64,000 nt of DNA, from NCBI RefSeq assembly GCF_024692365.1, contig NZ_JAILMR010000044.1, positions 1-64,000 on the forward strand, written 5' to 3'. Positions 15,481 through 22,838 of this stretch are shown piece after piece (the stretch's first letter is position 1; each line of letters opens with the position of its first letter). Source of the stretch: Ruminococcus sp. GTDB taxonomy: Bacteria > Bacillota > Clostridia > Oscillospirales > Ruminococcaceae. The notes beneath the pieces were generated by a model that saw nothing but the letters and a program-made list of their open reading frames with translations, ran no database searches and was not told the origin of the DNA. The translations under genes were made by a program, and so were the position numbers.

Positions 15481-15713
15481 GAAATCGGACAGCGAAGTGA
15501 ATCCGATTTCTCGACCCGAGGGACGAGGGGCGACCTGATACCGCAGTACGTCTGAAATTAACGTTTAGCAACTGTACTGCGTAACAGCCATGTTCTTATC
15601 AAAAGTACTGCCGCTGACAATGTCGCCCCTCTCTCCGTTCGGGTCGAGCCGTCAAAAACGCTATCGCTGTTTGACGGCGGTCGCGGACAATATCTCCGCA
15701 CGAAGTTTGTCCG
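15481..15713. repeat. Nested inverted repeats inside the 621-bp element
   Basis: In order: GAAATCGGA/TCCGATTTC (15481-15510); a 26-bp imperfect pair of arms at 15511-15534 and 15622-15647 (both containing CGACCCGA and AGGGGCGAC or their complement), enclosing about 87 bases; CCGTCAAA/TTTGACGG (15649-15677); CGGACAA/TTGTCCG (15684-15713). The density of hairpins suggests a MITE-like or structured-RNA element. The 131-codon minus-strand ORF across it is Arg-rich and has no family signal. Confidence 0.65.
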
Positions 15714-15815
15714 TGTGGGATTATTTTGTTCACGCTCGGAATTTTGGGATTGCCCGCGCCGTGTAATCGGAAGATAGTCTGCTATTGCTTTCTTTGTGTT
15801 CACATCGCTTTTGTG

Positions 15816-15888
15816 CCTTGACCGAGAGGCTCTGCCTCTCGAGCTCTCCGCAAGCCTTTCGCGAAAGGCTTGACCCAAAGCTCCCCTC
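15816..15888 (-). repeat. Right terminal repeat of the 621-bp element (inverted copy)
   Basis: The reverse complement reads GAGGGGAGCTTTGGGTCAAG and then the perfect 20-bp palindrome (15852-15871) AAGCCTTTCG plus its complement, then GAGAGG-cagag-CCTCTC. Compared with the left copy, AAACTTTTCG became AAGCCTTTCG with matching changes on the other arm. Confidence 0.75.
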
Positions 15889-15971
15889 CTTGGCAGTTCA
15901 CACTCACGTTCTGCTACCCTCCCCCTCCTAATCACCCCCTCCACTTTTTTCACAAAAACTACCTCACCCTA

Positions 15972-16000
15972 TTGACATATATGCCAAACCGTGTTATACT
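15972..16000 (+). promoter_or_regulatory. Upstream promoter of the hisC operon
   Basis: TTGACA (15972-15977), 17 bases, TATACT (15995-16000). Confidence 0.75.
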
Positions 16001-16040
16001 GTTTATGTTGATAACATGGTAATACTTTACTATGCTGAAT

Positions 16041-16069
16041 TTGACATAAGACTACCGTTGTGATATAAT
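16041..16069 (+). promoter_or_regulatory. Downstream promoter of the hisC operon
   Basis: Perfect TTGACA (16041-16046), 17 bases, perfect TATAAT (16064-16069), 39 bases before the hisC ATG. Two strong promoters in tandem. Confidence 0.85.
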
Positions 16070-16107
16070 ATGTTCGGATATGCCCGAATCGTAAGGAGTG
16101 CATTAAA

Positions 16108-17175
16108 ATGAGCGAGAAACTTTGGAGAAAAAACCTGATAAACATCGAGCCATATGTGGCAGGTGAACAGCCTAAAAATGAGAACATTATCAAACTGAAC
16201 GCCAACGAGAACCCCTATCCCCCTGCGGCTGGTGTGCAGGAAGTTCTGCGCAGAAAGGATATTTTCGATCTGAAAAAATATCCCTCGGCAGATGCTGTTC
16301 CGTTGAAAGCCGCCCTTGCGAAAAGATACGGGCTCGCTCCTGAAAATGTATTCTGCGGCAACGGCTCAGACGATGTACTAGCAACGGCTTTCAGGGCATT
16401 TTTCAACTCGGATAAGCCTGTATTCTACCCCGATATCACATACAGCTTCTATCCTGTATGGTGTGAGCTTCTGAAAATCCCCTATGAGACCAAGCCCGTT
16501 GACGGCGACTTCCTTATAAATGTTAAGGACTTCTACCCAGAAAACGGCGGTGTTGTTATCCCCAACCCCAACGCGCCTACCGCTATCGGTGTTGGCAAGG
16601 ATTTCATCATCGACCTGCTTGAACACAACCGCGATGTAATTGTCATCATCGATGAAGCTTATGTGGATTTCGGACGTTACAGCTGTGTTGAACTCATCAA
16701 GGAGTACGATAATCTTATCGTTACACAGACTTTCTCCAAGTCACGTTCTCTTGCAGGAATGAGAATTGGCATGGCTTTTGCTCAGCCCGAACTCATAAGC
16801 TATATGCAGGCAGTAAAGGACAGCTACAACAGCTATCCTCTGGATCAGCTGGCTATCGAAACAGGTATCGCAAGTCTTAACGACGAGGAATATTTCCGCA
16901 AGACTGTCGATATGATAAAGGCTACCCGCGACCGTTCTGCAAAGGCTTTCAGGGAGATGGGCTTCAAAGTCACCGACAGCGAGACTAACTTCCTGTTTGT
17001 TTCGCACCCCGATATCCCCGCCGAGGAGATATTCACCTACACCAGAGAAAAAGGCATATTCATTCGTTACTTCAAAAAACCCGTTATCGACAAATGGCTG
17101 CGAATAACCATCGGCACGGACGAACAGATGGATAAGCTCATCGCCGCTGTTAAGGAGTGTATCGAAAGCAGGTGA
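16108..17175 (+). CDS. hisC: Histidinol-phosphate aminotransferase
   Basis: A PLP-dependent class II aminotransferase of 355 residues (usual length) that converts imidazole-acetol phosphate and glutamate to histidinol phosphate. Seen: LNANENPYPP at the N-terminus, GNGSDDVLATAFRAF, the cofactor-binding IIDEAYVDF, and the PLP lysine in TFSKSRSLAGMRIG. AAGGAG precedes the ATG with normal spacing. No other his gene is nearby, so it is an isolated hisC and could also serve tyrosine/phenylalanine synthesis. The next gene begins right after it, its Shine-Dalgarno overlapping the hisC stop. Confidence 0.92.
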   Translation: MSEKLWRKNLINIEPYVAGEQPKNENIIKLNANENPYPPAAGVQEVLRRKDIFDLKKYPSADAVPLKAALAKRYGLAPENVFCGNGSDDVLATAFRAFFNSDKPVFYPDITYSFYPVWCELLKIPYETKPVDGDFLINVKDFYPENGGVVIPNPNAPTAIGVGKDFIIDLLEHNRDVIVIIDEAYVDFGRYSCVELIKEYDNLIVTQTFSKSRSLAGMRIGMAFAQPELISYMQAVKDSYNSYPLDQLAIETGIASLNDEEYFRKTVDMIKATRDRSAKAFREMGFKVTDSETNFLFVSHPDIPAEEIFTYTREKGIFIRYFKKPVIDKWLRITIGTDEQMDKLIAAVKECIESR

Positions 17176-17180
17176 ACTTT

Positions 17181-17711
17181 ATGTTTCTTGGATACGCCGA
17201 CAAGCTGAAAAATGCTTTGAACAGGCGCAAGGAAGAAAACGAACACTATGCTGCCGTTCGGCAGTTCATCAAGGCACCTGCAAACGGCAGGCTGCTGGAT
17301 ATCAGTCTGGGCAGCGATATTATGCTGCAAAAACTCAGTGATAAGGGTATCGGTCTTTACGGTGTGGATATTTCCGCCGCTGACCGAGACAGGAGCATCG
17401 ATGAGATAGCCCTGATGGGTCAGGCGAATATTGAAGAACTCCCCTATTTTGATAATTTTTTTGACTGCGTGACCACGCTCCACACTCCACCCTTGTGGGA
17501 AGACAAAAAAGCCGCTCTCACCGAGATACTCAGGGTGCTGAAAGCGGGCGGACGTTTTGTGTGCTTATTCACATTTGACAATGATACAGGTCTGGGAACA
17601 CCGCCCCGCGCGTTGCGAGAAAAAGCTCGTCAGGCGGGATTTGAAAATGTCACGGTTAAGATACTGCGTGCAGAGGGTTCATACCTGCTGGTAGGTGATA
17701 AGCCATGCTGA
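17181..17711 (+). CDS. Class I SAM-dependent methyltransferase-like protein
   Basis: The track begins at GTG 17157 inside hisC; ATG 17181 (MFLGYADKLKNALNRRK) with AGGTGA at the hisC stop is better, giving 176 residues. The fold is visible from VDISAADRDRS, NIEELPYFDNFFDCVTTLHT and AALTEILRVLKAGGRFVCLF. Motif I is eroded: LLDISLGSD stands where the family has LDxGxGxG, so SAM binding may be altered or lost. It overlaps rimI by seven bases. Substrate unknown. Confidence 0.75.
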   Translation: MFLGYADKLKNALNRRKEENEHYAAVRQFIKAPANGRLLDISLGSDIMLQKLSDKGIGLYGVDISAADRDRSIDEIALMGQANIEELPYFDNFFDCVTTLHTPPLWEDKKAALTEILRVLKAGGRFVCLFTFDNDTGLGTPPRALREKARQAGFENVTVKILRAEGSYLLVGDKPC

Positions 17712-18139
17712 AAATAGTACCCATGACAGAGGAAAACGTAGCGGAAGCCGCAGCGCTTTCTGCTGCTTGTCTTAAAGAAGCCTGGAGCGAGGAAGTTTGT
17801 CGGGCACAGCTGAAAAACTCAAACGACCGCACTTTGCTTGCATATTCGGACGATAAAGCGGCGGGATTTCTCAGCTGCTGGTACATTGCTGGAGAAGCCG
17901 AGATAAACAATATCTGCGTACTTCCCGAATACCGCAGACAAGGCATTGCACGGGCGATGTTTGAAGAGATATTCGCTAAACTTTCAGATGCCGAAAGCTG
18001 GGTGCTGGAAGTAAGAGAATCGAACTCTGCGGCGATAGCCCTTTATGAAAGTCTGGGATTTGAAAAAGCGGGAGTGCGTAAGAATTTTTATGACGACCCC
18101 TGTGAGAATGCCGTTATAATGACAAAGCAAAGCACCTGA
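17705..18139 (+). CDS. rimI: RimI-type GNAT acetyltransferase
   Basis: A 144-residue GNAT enzyme that acetylates the N-terminal alanine of ribosomal protein S18. The acetyl-CoA loop RRQGIARAMFEEI and the RimI-typical LEVRESNSAAIALYESLGF are present, and the length is right. The start overlaps the upstream methyltransferase. rimI is commonly found beside the t6A gene tsaD in Firmicutes, which supports the assignment; here one other GNAT gene separates them. It could acetylate another target. Confidence 0.85.
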   Translation: MLKIVPMTEENVAEAAALSAACLKEAWSEEVCRAQLKNSNDRTLLAYSDDKAAGFLSCWYIAGEAEINNICVLPEYRRQGIARAMFEEIFAKLSDAESWVLEVRESNSAAIALYESLGFEKAGVRKNFYDDPCENAVIMTKQST

Positions 18140-18153
18140 ATATGAGGTAATAT

Positions 18154-18894
18154 ATGACTGCATTCAGGAAGATACCACAAAAAGAGTACTGCAAATATAT
18201 ACAAATTGCCGACAGTCTTACTTTCGGGAAGATATATCCTCTCTCAATCGCCGAGTGCAGACAAGCGGGAGATATCTATACCGACGGAAAGGCTGTGCTG
18301 TTTCATCACCTTTGCGGTTTCGGGCATATCGCGGGCGAAGCAGATGATGCTTTTATAAATAGTATAAAAGACCTTATGCTAAACGGCGGTCGGCGGCTGG
18401 TGCTTTTTGCCGATAACGCTATCGTCCAAAAGTTCGGAGAGGAGTTTGCTGTGAACAGCAGATTTTTCTTTGAGTACAGAAAGTCATCACCGCCCGAGTT
18501 TATTCTGCCCGAGGGCTACAAACTTGAAAAGCTGGACAGCGGGCTGATTTCACAGATGGCGGGACGTATCGTTCCTGCCTTTTCATGGGAAAGCACCGAA
18601 AACTTCCTTGCGGGAGGAACAGGCTTTTGCGTGACTTTTGAGGACAAACCTGCGGCTTGGGCTTTTTCGGCGGCGGTAAACGGAGAAGAAGTTGATGTTG
18701 GCGTAGAGACCGTCAGCGAGCACCGCAGAAAAGGGCTTGCCTTTATCGCGGCGGCGAAAACTATCGAAGACATACTCAAAAGCGGCAGAACACCCGTCTG
18801 GGCGTGCCATTCGGAAAATTCAGGTTCGGCAGAACTTGCGCTGAAACTCGGGTTTTTCAAAACAGCGGAATGCTGTGTCATACATAAACGCTGA
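18154..18894 (+). CDS. GNAT family N-acetyltransferase
   Basis: 246 residues with the acetyltransferase domain in the C-terminal half: VETVSEHRRKGLAFIAAAK is the acetyl-CoA loop, followed by PVWACHSENSGSAELALKLGF. The N-terminal half (residues 1-115) matches the lead region of GNAT_acetyltran-type proteins. GAGGTAA precedes the ATG. It sits between rimI and tsaD, 14 and 29 bases away. Substrate not inferable. Confidence 0.82.
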   Translation: MTAFRKIPQKEYCKYIQIADSLTFGKIYPLSIAECRQAGDIYTDGKAVLFHHLCGFGHIAGEADDAFINSIKDLMLNGGRRLVLFADNAIVQKFGEEFAVNSRFFFEYRKSSPPEFILPEGYKLEKLDSGLISQMAGRIVPAFSWESTENFLAGGTGFCVTFEDKPAAWAFSAAVNGEEVDVGVETVSEHRRKGLAFIAAAKTIEDILKSGRTPVWACHSENSGSAELALKLGFFKTAECCVIHKR

Positions 18895-18923
18895 ACGGGC
18901 TGATGCCCGATACGGAGGATAAT

Positions 18924-19940
18924 ATGAAGATCTTAGGAATAGAAAGCTCTTGCGACGAAACAGCCATATCCGTTACAGAAAACGGCAGAACTGTGCTTTC
19001 AAACATCGTCGCTTCACAGATAGATGAACACAGGCTGTACGGCGGAGTGGTGCCTGAGATAGCTTCGCGCCGCCATGCGGAGAATATCTCATGGGTGGCA
19101 AAAGCCGCACTTGAAGAAGCAAACTGCACCATGGACGACATCGATGCAATAGCTGTTACCTACGCTCCGGGTCTGATAGGCGCTTTGCTGGTAGGTGTAA
19201 GTTTTGCCAAGGGACTGGCAATGAGCACCAAAAAGCCCCTCGTGCCTGTACACCACATTGCAGGTCATATCGCTTCAAACTACATATCCCACCCCGACCT
19301 TGAGCCGCCTTATCTCTGCCTTGTGGCTTCGGGCGGACATTCCCATATCGTTGAAGTCAAGGATTACACCCACTACCACGTTGTCGGCAGAACACGCGAC
19401 GATGCCGCAGGTGAATGTTTCGACAAAGTGGCGAGAACTCTGGGCTATGAATACCCGGGCGGAAAGTTCATCGATGCCGCTGCAAAACTGGGCGACCCCA
19501 AAGCCTACGATCTTCCCAAGCCCCGCGTGCAAGGCAGTGAGTACGACCTCAGCTTTTCGGGACTGAAGACCGCGGTGATAAACCTTGTACACAACGCCGA
19601 ACAGAAAGGCACTCCCATCGACCGTGAGGGTATGGCGGCTTCTTTTCAGGCAACGGTTGCAAGGGCACTGGTAGATAAGACTATGCTTGCCGCTGAACAT
19701 CTCGGCTACAAGACCATAGGTCTTGCAGGGGGCGTTTCTGCAAATTCGGGCGTAAGAGAACTTCTGCAAAAGGAATGCGACAAGCGCGGGTTCAAGGTAT
19801 ATATGCCCGAGCTGAAATACTGCGGCGATAACGGAGCTATGATATCCTGTCAGGGCTATTACGATTATCTCGCAGGCAAGCGCGCCGACGGTTCCCTCAA
19901 CGGTATCGCCACACTTTCACTTGATGCCATATCTGAATAA
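18924..19940 (+). CDS. tsaD: tRNA t6A37 threonylcarbamoyltransferase
   Basis: Transfers the threonylcarbamoyl group to A37 of ANN-decoding tRNAs together with TsaB and TsaE. The metal-binding HHIAGH, SGGHSHIV, the ATP-binding GGVSANSGVR and the N-terminal ILGIESSCDETA are intact; 338 residues is normal. The track start at 18903 precedes the Shine-Dalgarno CGGAGG, so ATG 18924 is correct. tsaB and tsaE are not in the window. Confidence 0.97.
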   Translation: MKILGIESSCDETAISVTENGRTVLSNIVASQIDEHRLYGGVVPEIASRRHAENISWVAKAALEEANCTMDDIDAIAVTYAPGLIGALLVGVSFAKGLAMSTKKPLVPVHHIAGHIASNYISHPDLEPPYLCLVASGGHSHIVEVKDYTHYHVVGRTRDDAAGECFDKVARTLGYEYPGGKFIDAAAKLGDPKAYDLPKPRVQGSEYDLSFSGLKTAVINLVHNAEQKGTPIDREGMAASFQATVARALVDKTMLAAEHLGYKTIGLAGGVSANSGVRELLQKECDKRGFKVYMPELKYCGDNGAMISCQGYYDYLAGKRADGSLNGIATLSLDAISE

Positions 19941-19965
19941 TGCACATCAAAAATCAACAGCAAAA

Positions 19966-20013
19966 CAAAGATCGGAGATGACCCCGTAACAGAGGTCTTC
20001 CCCGATCTTTTTG
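19966..20013 (+). terminator. Terminator between tsaD and trxB
   Basis: AAAGATCGG...CCGATCTTT with a second inner stem (GACC/GGTC) followed by TTGTAT. It serves the rightward operon and, read backwards, may also serve trxB. Confidence 0.8.
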
Positions 20014-20029
20014 TATATATGAGGTTAAG

Positions 20030-20944
20030 TTATGCCTTTTTTTCATTGAGGTACTTTACTGCTGCCATAGCTGCAACTGCGCCGTCTGCGGCGGCTGTTA
20101 CAAGCTGACGGACTTCCTTGACGCGGTTGTCGCCTGCAACATACACGCCCTCGGTCTTGGTCAGGCAGTTTTCGCCCGCAACTGCGTAGCCCTTATCGTC
20201 GAGTTCTATCACCGACGAGAAATTCTGGTTTTCGGGAACTCTGCCCACTGCCACAAACAGTGCGCTTGTGCTTATATCCTGAACACTGCCGTCCTTTGAT
20301 TTAACTTCTATCGCTTCCAGTGCATTTTCGCCTTTCAGCGCGGTTATATCACTGTTCAGGAGTATCTCCACATTTTCACGCTCTTTCAGGCGCTCGTATT
20401 CAGCCTCAGCGCCGCGGAAACTTCCCAGCTTATGCACAAGGTAGACTTTCTCGGCGATATCCGCAAGGTAAAGCGCATCTTCAAGTGCCACCCTTGTACC
20501 GCCTGCAACTGCAACAGGTTTTCCACGGAAGAAAGCACCGTCACAGGTAGCGCAGTAGCTTACTCCCTTGCCGAGAAGTTCGTCCTCGCGGGCAACCCCC
20601 AGCTTGCGCTTATCCGAACCTGTCGCTATTATGACAGCCCCTGCGCGGTAGCTTGCAGTGGGAGTATTGACCTGCTTGTAATCGCCCTTGTCTTCTATGC
20701 CGACAGCCTTTTCAAAAACAAATTCAGCACCCAACGCCGTTGCCTGTTCGTACAGCCGCATAGCAAAATCGAATCCCGAGATATGGGGTGCGGTGGGATA
20801 ATTCTCGATGCTGTGGGCATTGATTATCTGTCCGCCAAAGCTTGCGGCTTCAAGCAAAAGCACCGTCTTATTGGCGCGTCTGGCGTAAACTGCGGCTGTC
20901 ATGCCCGCAGGACCTGCGCCTATGATAACTACATCATAATTCAT
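20030..20944 (-). CDS. trxB: Thioredoxin reductase-like FAD/NAD(P) protein
   Basis: A 304-residue flavoprotein with the FAD motif IIGAGPAGMTAAVYARR, the redox pair in YCATCDG (about residue 133) and the second FAD motif VYVAGDNR. It should reduce thioredoxin. The pyridine-nucleotide site is unusual: VAGGTRVALEDA replaces the common GGGNSAxEEA, and VHKLGSFRG replaces HRRxxxR, the NADPH-phosphate clamp. That pattern recalls reductases that use another electron donor (for example ferredoxin), which is a hypothesis. It lies five bases downstream of trxA at the end of the gpx-ohrR-trxA-trxB operon. Confidence 0.92.
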   Translation of the reverse strand: MNYDVVIIGAGPAGMTAAVYARRANKTVLLLEAASFGGQIINAHSIENYPTAPHISGFDFAMRLYEQATALGAEFVFEKAVGIEDKGDYKQVNTPTASYRAGAVIIATGSDKRKLGVAREDELLGKGVSYCATCDGAFFRGKPVAVAGGTRVALEDALYLADIAEKVYLVHKLGSFRGAEAEYERLKERENVEILLNSDITALKGENALEAIEVKSKDGSVQDISTSALFVAVGRVPENQNFSSVIELDDKGYAVAGENCLTKTEGVYVAGDNRVKEVRQLVTAAADGAVAAMAAVKYLNEKKA

Positions 20945-20948
20945 AGTA

Positions 20949-21257
20949 TCACCTCAGCAATTCTTCGATAGCGCCCTTTCCACGGAAACCTATGCTGCGT
21001 TTTGTTTCACTGCCGTCCTTGAAAGCGATAAGGCAGGGTATTGAGGATATGCCGAACTGTGCGGCAAGAGCGCCCTCATCGTCAACATTTACGCTTACAA
21101 CCTTTATATCATCGCGAGCAGCTGCTATCTCCTCCAGCAGAGGTGCAAGCATCTTGCAGGGACCGCACCAGTCCGCATTAAAATCTACCAGAACGGGCTT
21201 ATCGGACTTCAGAACCACATTTTCAAAATCAGCTGTTGTTACCTTAATTACTGCCAT
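20949..21257 (-). CDS. trxA: Thioredoxin
   Basis: A 102-residue thioredoxin with the canonical active site ADWCGPCKML and the cis-proline region SIPCLIAFKDG. It reduces disulfides and would serve the peroxidase encoded upstream. ATG at 21257 is favoured over GTG 21266 because AAAAGGAGTGA then has normal spacing. Position, between ohrR and trxB, makes a complete peroxide-reducing relay in one transcript. Confidence 0.96.
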   Translation of the reverse strand: MAVIKVTTADFENVVLKSDKPVLVDFNADWCGPCKMLAPLLEEIAAARDDIKVVSVNVDDEGALAAQFGISSIPCLIAFKDGSETKRSIGFRGKGAIEELLR

Positions 21258-21262
21258 AACAG

Positions 21263-21712
21263 TCACTCCTTTTCAGTGTTTTCAATATTGTTAAGAATTT
21301 TCATTATCAGCCCGCCGAGGACTGCGCCCTCTTCGGGGGTCAGACCGATACAGCATTTCATCTGTTCGGGTACTGACAGCGCCTTGTCTTTTAGCGCCGA
21401 ACCTTTCTCGGTCAGCACTATATTCAGACTTCTCTCATCTGTTTCACTGCGTGTGCGGGAGATATACCCTTTTGCCTCCAGCTTTTTCAGCAGAGGTGTG
21501 AGAGTGCTTGGGTCGAGCATCAGAGTATCACCTATCTGATGAACAGTACAGCCGTCCTGTTCCCACAGGAACATCATTACAACGTACTGGGTATAGGTGA
21601 GGTCAAGCTCTTCCAGTATCGGGGTATATTTCCGCGTTACTTCCTTAGCACAAAGATACAGCGGAAAGCAGAGTTGATTTCTCAGGCGTATAGATTCGTA
21701 TTTATCGCTCAT
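21263..21712 (-). CDS. ohrR: OhrR-type MarR regulator (organic hydroperoxide sensor)
   Basis: A 149-residue MarR-family regulator. NQLCFPLYLCAKEVTRKY carries the redox-sensing cysteine at residue 15, exactly where OhrR has it, and the winged helix reads VHQIGDTLMLDPSTLTPLLKKLEAKG. Organic hydroperoxides oxidise this cysteine and release the protein from DNA. Its start overlaps the gpx stop by four bases. It probably represses its own operon; direct repeats between the promoter and gpx are candidate operators. Confidence 0.9.
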   Translation of the reverse strand: MSDKYESIRLRNQLCFPLYLCAKEVTRKYTPILEELDLTYTQYVVMMFLWEQDGCTVHQIGDTLMLDPSTLTPLLKKLEAKGYISRTRSETDERSLNIVLTEKGSALKDKALSVPEQMKCCIGLTPEEGAVLGGLIMKILNNIENTEKE

Positions 21713-22248
21713 AAATATTTCTTGATCTCCTTTTCAAGATCTTCGGGTTTAGTGGTAGGTGAATATCTGCCGACTACGTTTCCGTCACGGTCAACCAGAA
21801 ATTTTGTGAAGTTCCACTTGATATCACCTTTGTTCTTGCAGGTAGTGCTGAGTTTCTCAACGCCCATCATTATAGTCTTGTTTGCAAGACCGTTTACGCT
21901 GTCCTCAGCCATCTGCGATTTCAGGTAGGTATACAGAGGAAGCTCATTTTCACCGTTGACCTCGGATTTTGCAAATCTCGGGAAAGTGGTGTTATAGGTC
22001 AGAGTACAGAACTCATGTATCTCATCATCATTGCCCGGTGCCTGATGTCCGAACTGGTCACAGGGGATATCCAGTATCTCCAGACCCTTGTCTTTGTATT
22101 CCTCATACAGTTTTTCAAGACCCTTATACTGCGGGGTAAAACCACAGCCTGTTGCGGTGTTGACTATCAGCATCACCTTGCCTTTAAGTTCGTCCAGACC
22201 AAACTCACTGCCATCTTTTCTTTTCAGTACGTTCTCATAAACTGACAT
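21709..22248 (-). CDS. Glutathione peroxidase family protein (probably thioredoxin-dependent)
   Basis: A 179-residue peroxidase with the peroxidatic cysteine in NTATGCGFTPQY, the second conserved box IPCDQFGHQAPG and the WNFTKFLVDRDG motif with the catalytic Trp and Asn. The active residue is Cys, not selenocysteine. In such bacteria these enzymes usually use thioredoxin, and trxA and trxB lie in the same operon. AAGGAGGAACCCG precedes the ATG. First gene of the operon. Confidence 0.93.
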   Translation of the reverse strand: MSVYENVLKRKDGSEFGLDELKGKVMLIVNTATGCGFTPQYKGLEKLYEEYKDKGLEILDIPCDQFGHQAPGNDDEIHEFCTLTYNTTFPRFAKSEVNGENELPLYTYLKSQMAEDSVNGLANKTIMMGVEKLSTTCKNKGDIKWNFTKFLVDRDGNVVGRYSPTTKPEDLEKEIKKYL

Positions 22249-22282
22249 ATCGGGTTCCTCCTTATATTTTCAAAAGTATCGT

Positions 22283-22310
22283 ATGCGATTTGTTTTTATA
22301 CGATTTGTTT
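22283..22310 (-). promoter_or_regulatory. Direct repeats, candidate OhrR operator
   Basis: On the plus strand ATGCGATTTGTTT (22283-22295) and ATACGATTTGTTT (22298-22310), 15 bases apart, followed by quasi-palindrome TTTGTATGCAAA. They lie between the gpx promoter and its start codon. Confidence 0.55.
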
Positions 22311-22320
22311 GTATGCAAAC

Positions 22321-22349
22321 AATATAGCACACATTCCTCAGAAAGTCAA
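22321..22349 (-). promoter_or_regulatory. Promoter of the gpx-ohrR-trxA-trxB operon
   Basis: TTGACT (22344-22349), 17 bases, TATATT (22321-22326) on the minus strand. Confidence 0.75.
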
Positions 22350-22390
22350 TAGCCTTTACAAATTATTTACAATTATATTTTTCCCGCAGT

Positions 22391-22450
22391 GTACCAAAAT
22401 ATACGAACGGGTACCAAACTATACGACCGTATACCAACACATACGAAAGG
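22391..22450. repeat. 10-bp-period degenerate repeat array B
   Basis: Six perfect-phase units: GTACCAA, ATACGAA, GTACCAA, ATACGAC, ATACCAA, ATACGAA, each separated by three variable bases (AAT, CGG, ACT, CGT, CAC). It lies between the gpx promoter and the terminator of the NrdD-like gene. Several unit combinations are shared with arrays A and C. Confidence 0.85.
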
Positions 22451-22454
22451 ACAG

Positions 22455-22486
22455 AAAAAAGCCGTCCCGCATAAACGGAACGGCTC
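22455..22486 (-). terminator. Terminator of the NrdD-like gene
   Basis: Minus strand AGCCGTTCCG-tttat-GCGGGACGGCT (two G-U pairs) followed by six T. 38 bases after the stop. Confidence 0.85.
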
Positions 22487-22523
22487 CTGCCAATAAAAAA
22501 CAAATTATTAAAATTAAAAGTGC

Positions 22524-22796
22524 TTAGCTTACAACGCCGTGCTTAACTCTGTCCTCAACTTCGCTGCGCTTAGCATCATTGAAACGATCAAGAGTGCCGA
22601 CCAGATAACCTGTGATCCTTCTGATCCTCTGGAAAGGAACAGCAGAGAAATGGTAGTCCACTTCTGCATAATCGCCATCAAGTGAAATATCTATGGAATC
22701 AATAGCCTTACCGGGATAAAGGTCATGTGCTCTGGAAATATAAGCCTGCTTCTCTTCTTCGGTAAGCTCACCGTTCTTAACATTTACGTTTATCAT
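22524..22796 (-). CDS. Stand-alone NrdD-type glycyl-radical domain protein
   Basis: A 90-residue protein. Its C-terminal third, RIRRITGYLVGTLDRFNDAK followed by RSEVEDRVKH, aligns with the C-terminal end of anaerobic ribonucleotide reductase NrdD (E. coli RRVCGYLGSPDARPFNAGKQ...RRVKH), including the glycine that carries the radical. The N-terminal two thirds have an alpha-beta look (LTEEEKQAYISRAHDLYPGK) and no catalytic cysteines. It is monocistronic with a consensus promoter and its own terminator, so it is not a fragment of a longer gene. By analogy with YfiD/GrcA, it could be a spare part for NrdD whose radical has been destroyed by oxygen. That role is inferred. Confidence 0.8.
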   Translation of the reverse strand: MINVNVKNGELTEEEKQAYISRAHDLYPGKAIDSIDISLDGDYAEVDYHFSAVPFQRIRRITGYLVGTLDRFNDAKRSEVEDRVKHGVVS

Positions 22797-22838
22797 GGAA
22801 CATTCCTCTTTTCTTCATTATGTTGTACTGCGTATATA

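Noticed and set aside
15558-15953. 131-codon minus-strand ORF inside the 621-bp element
   Set aside because: Arg-rich, follows hairpin sequence, no family signal, no proper ribosome-binding site; a by-product of GC-rich repeats.
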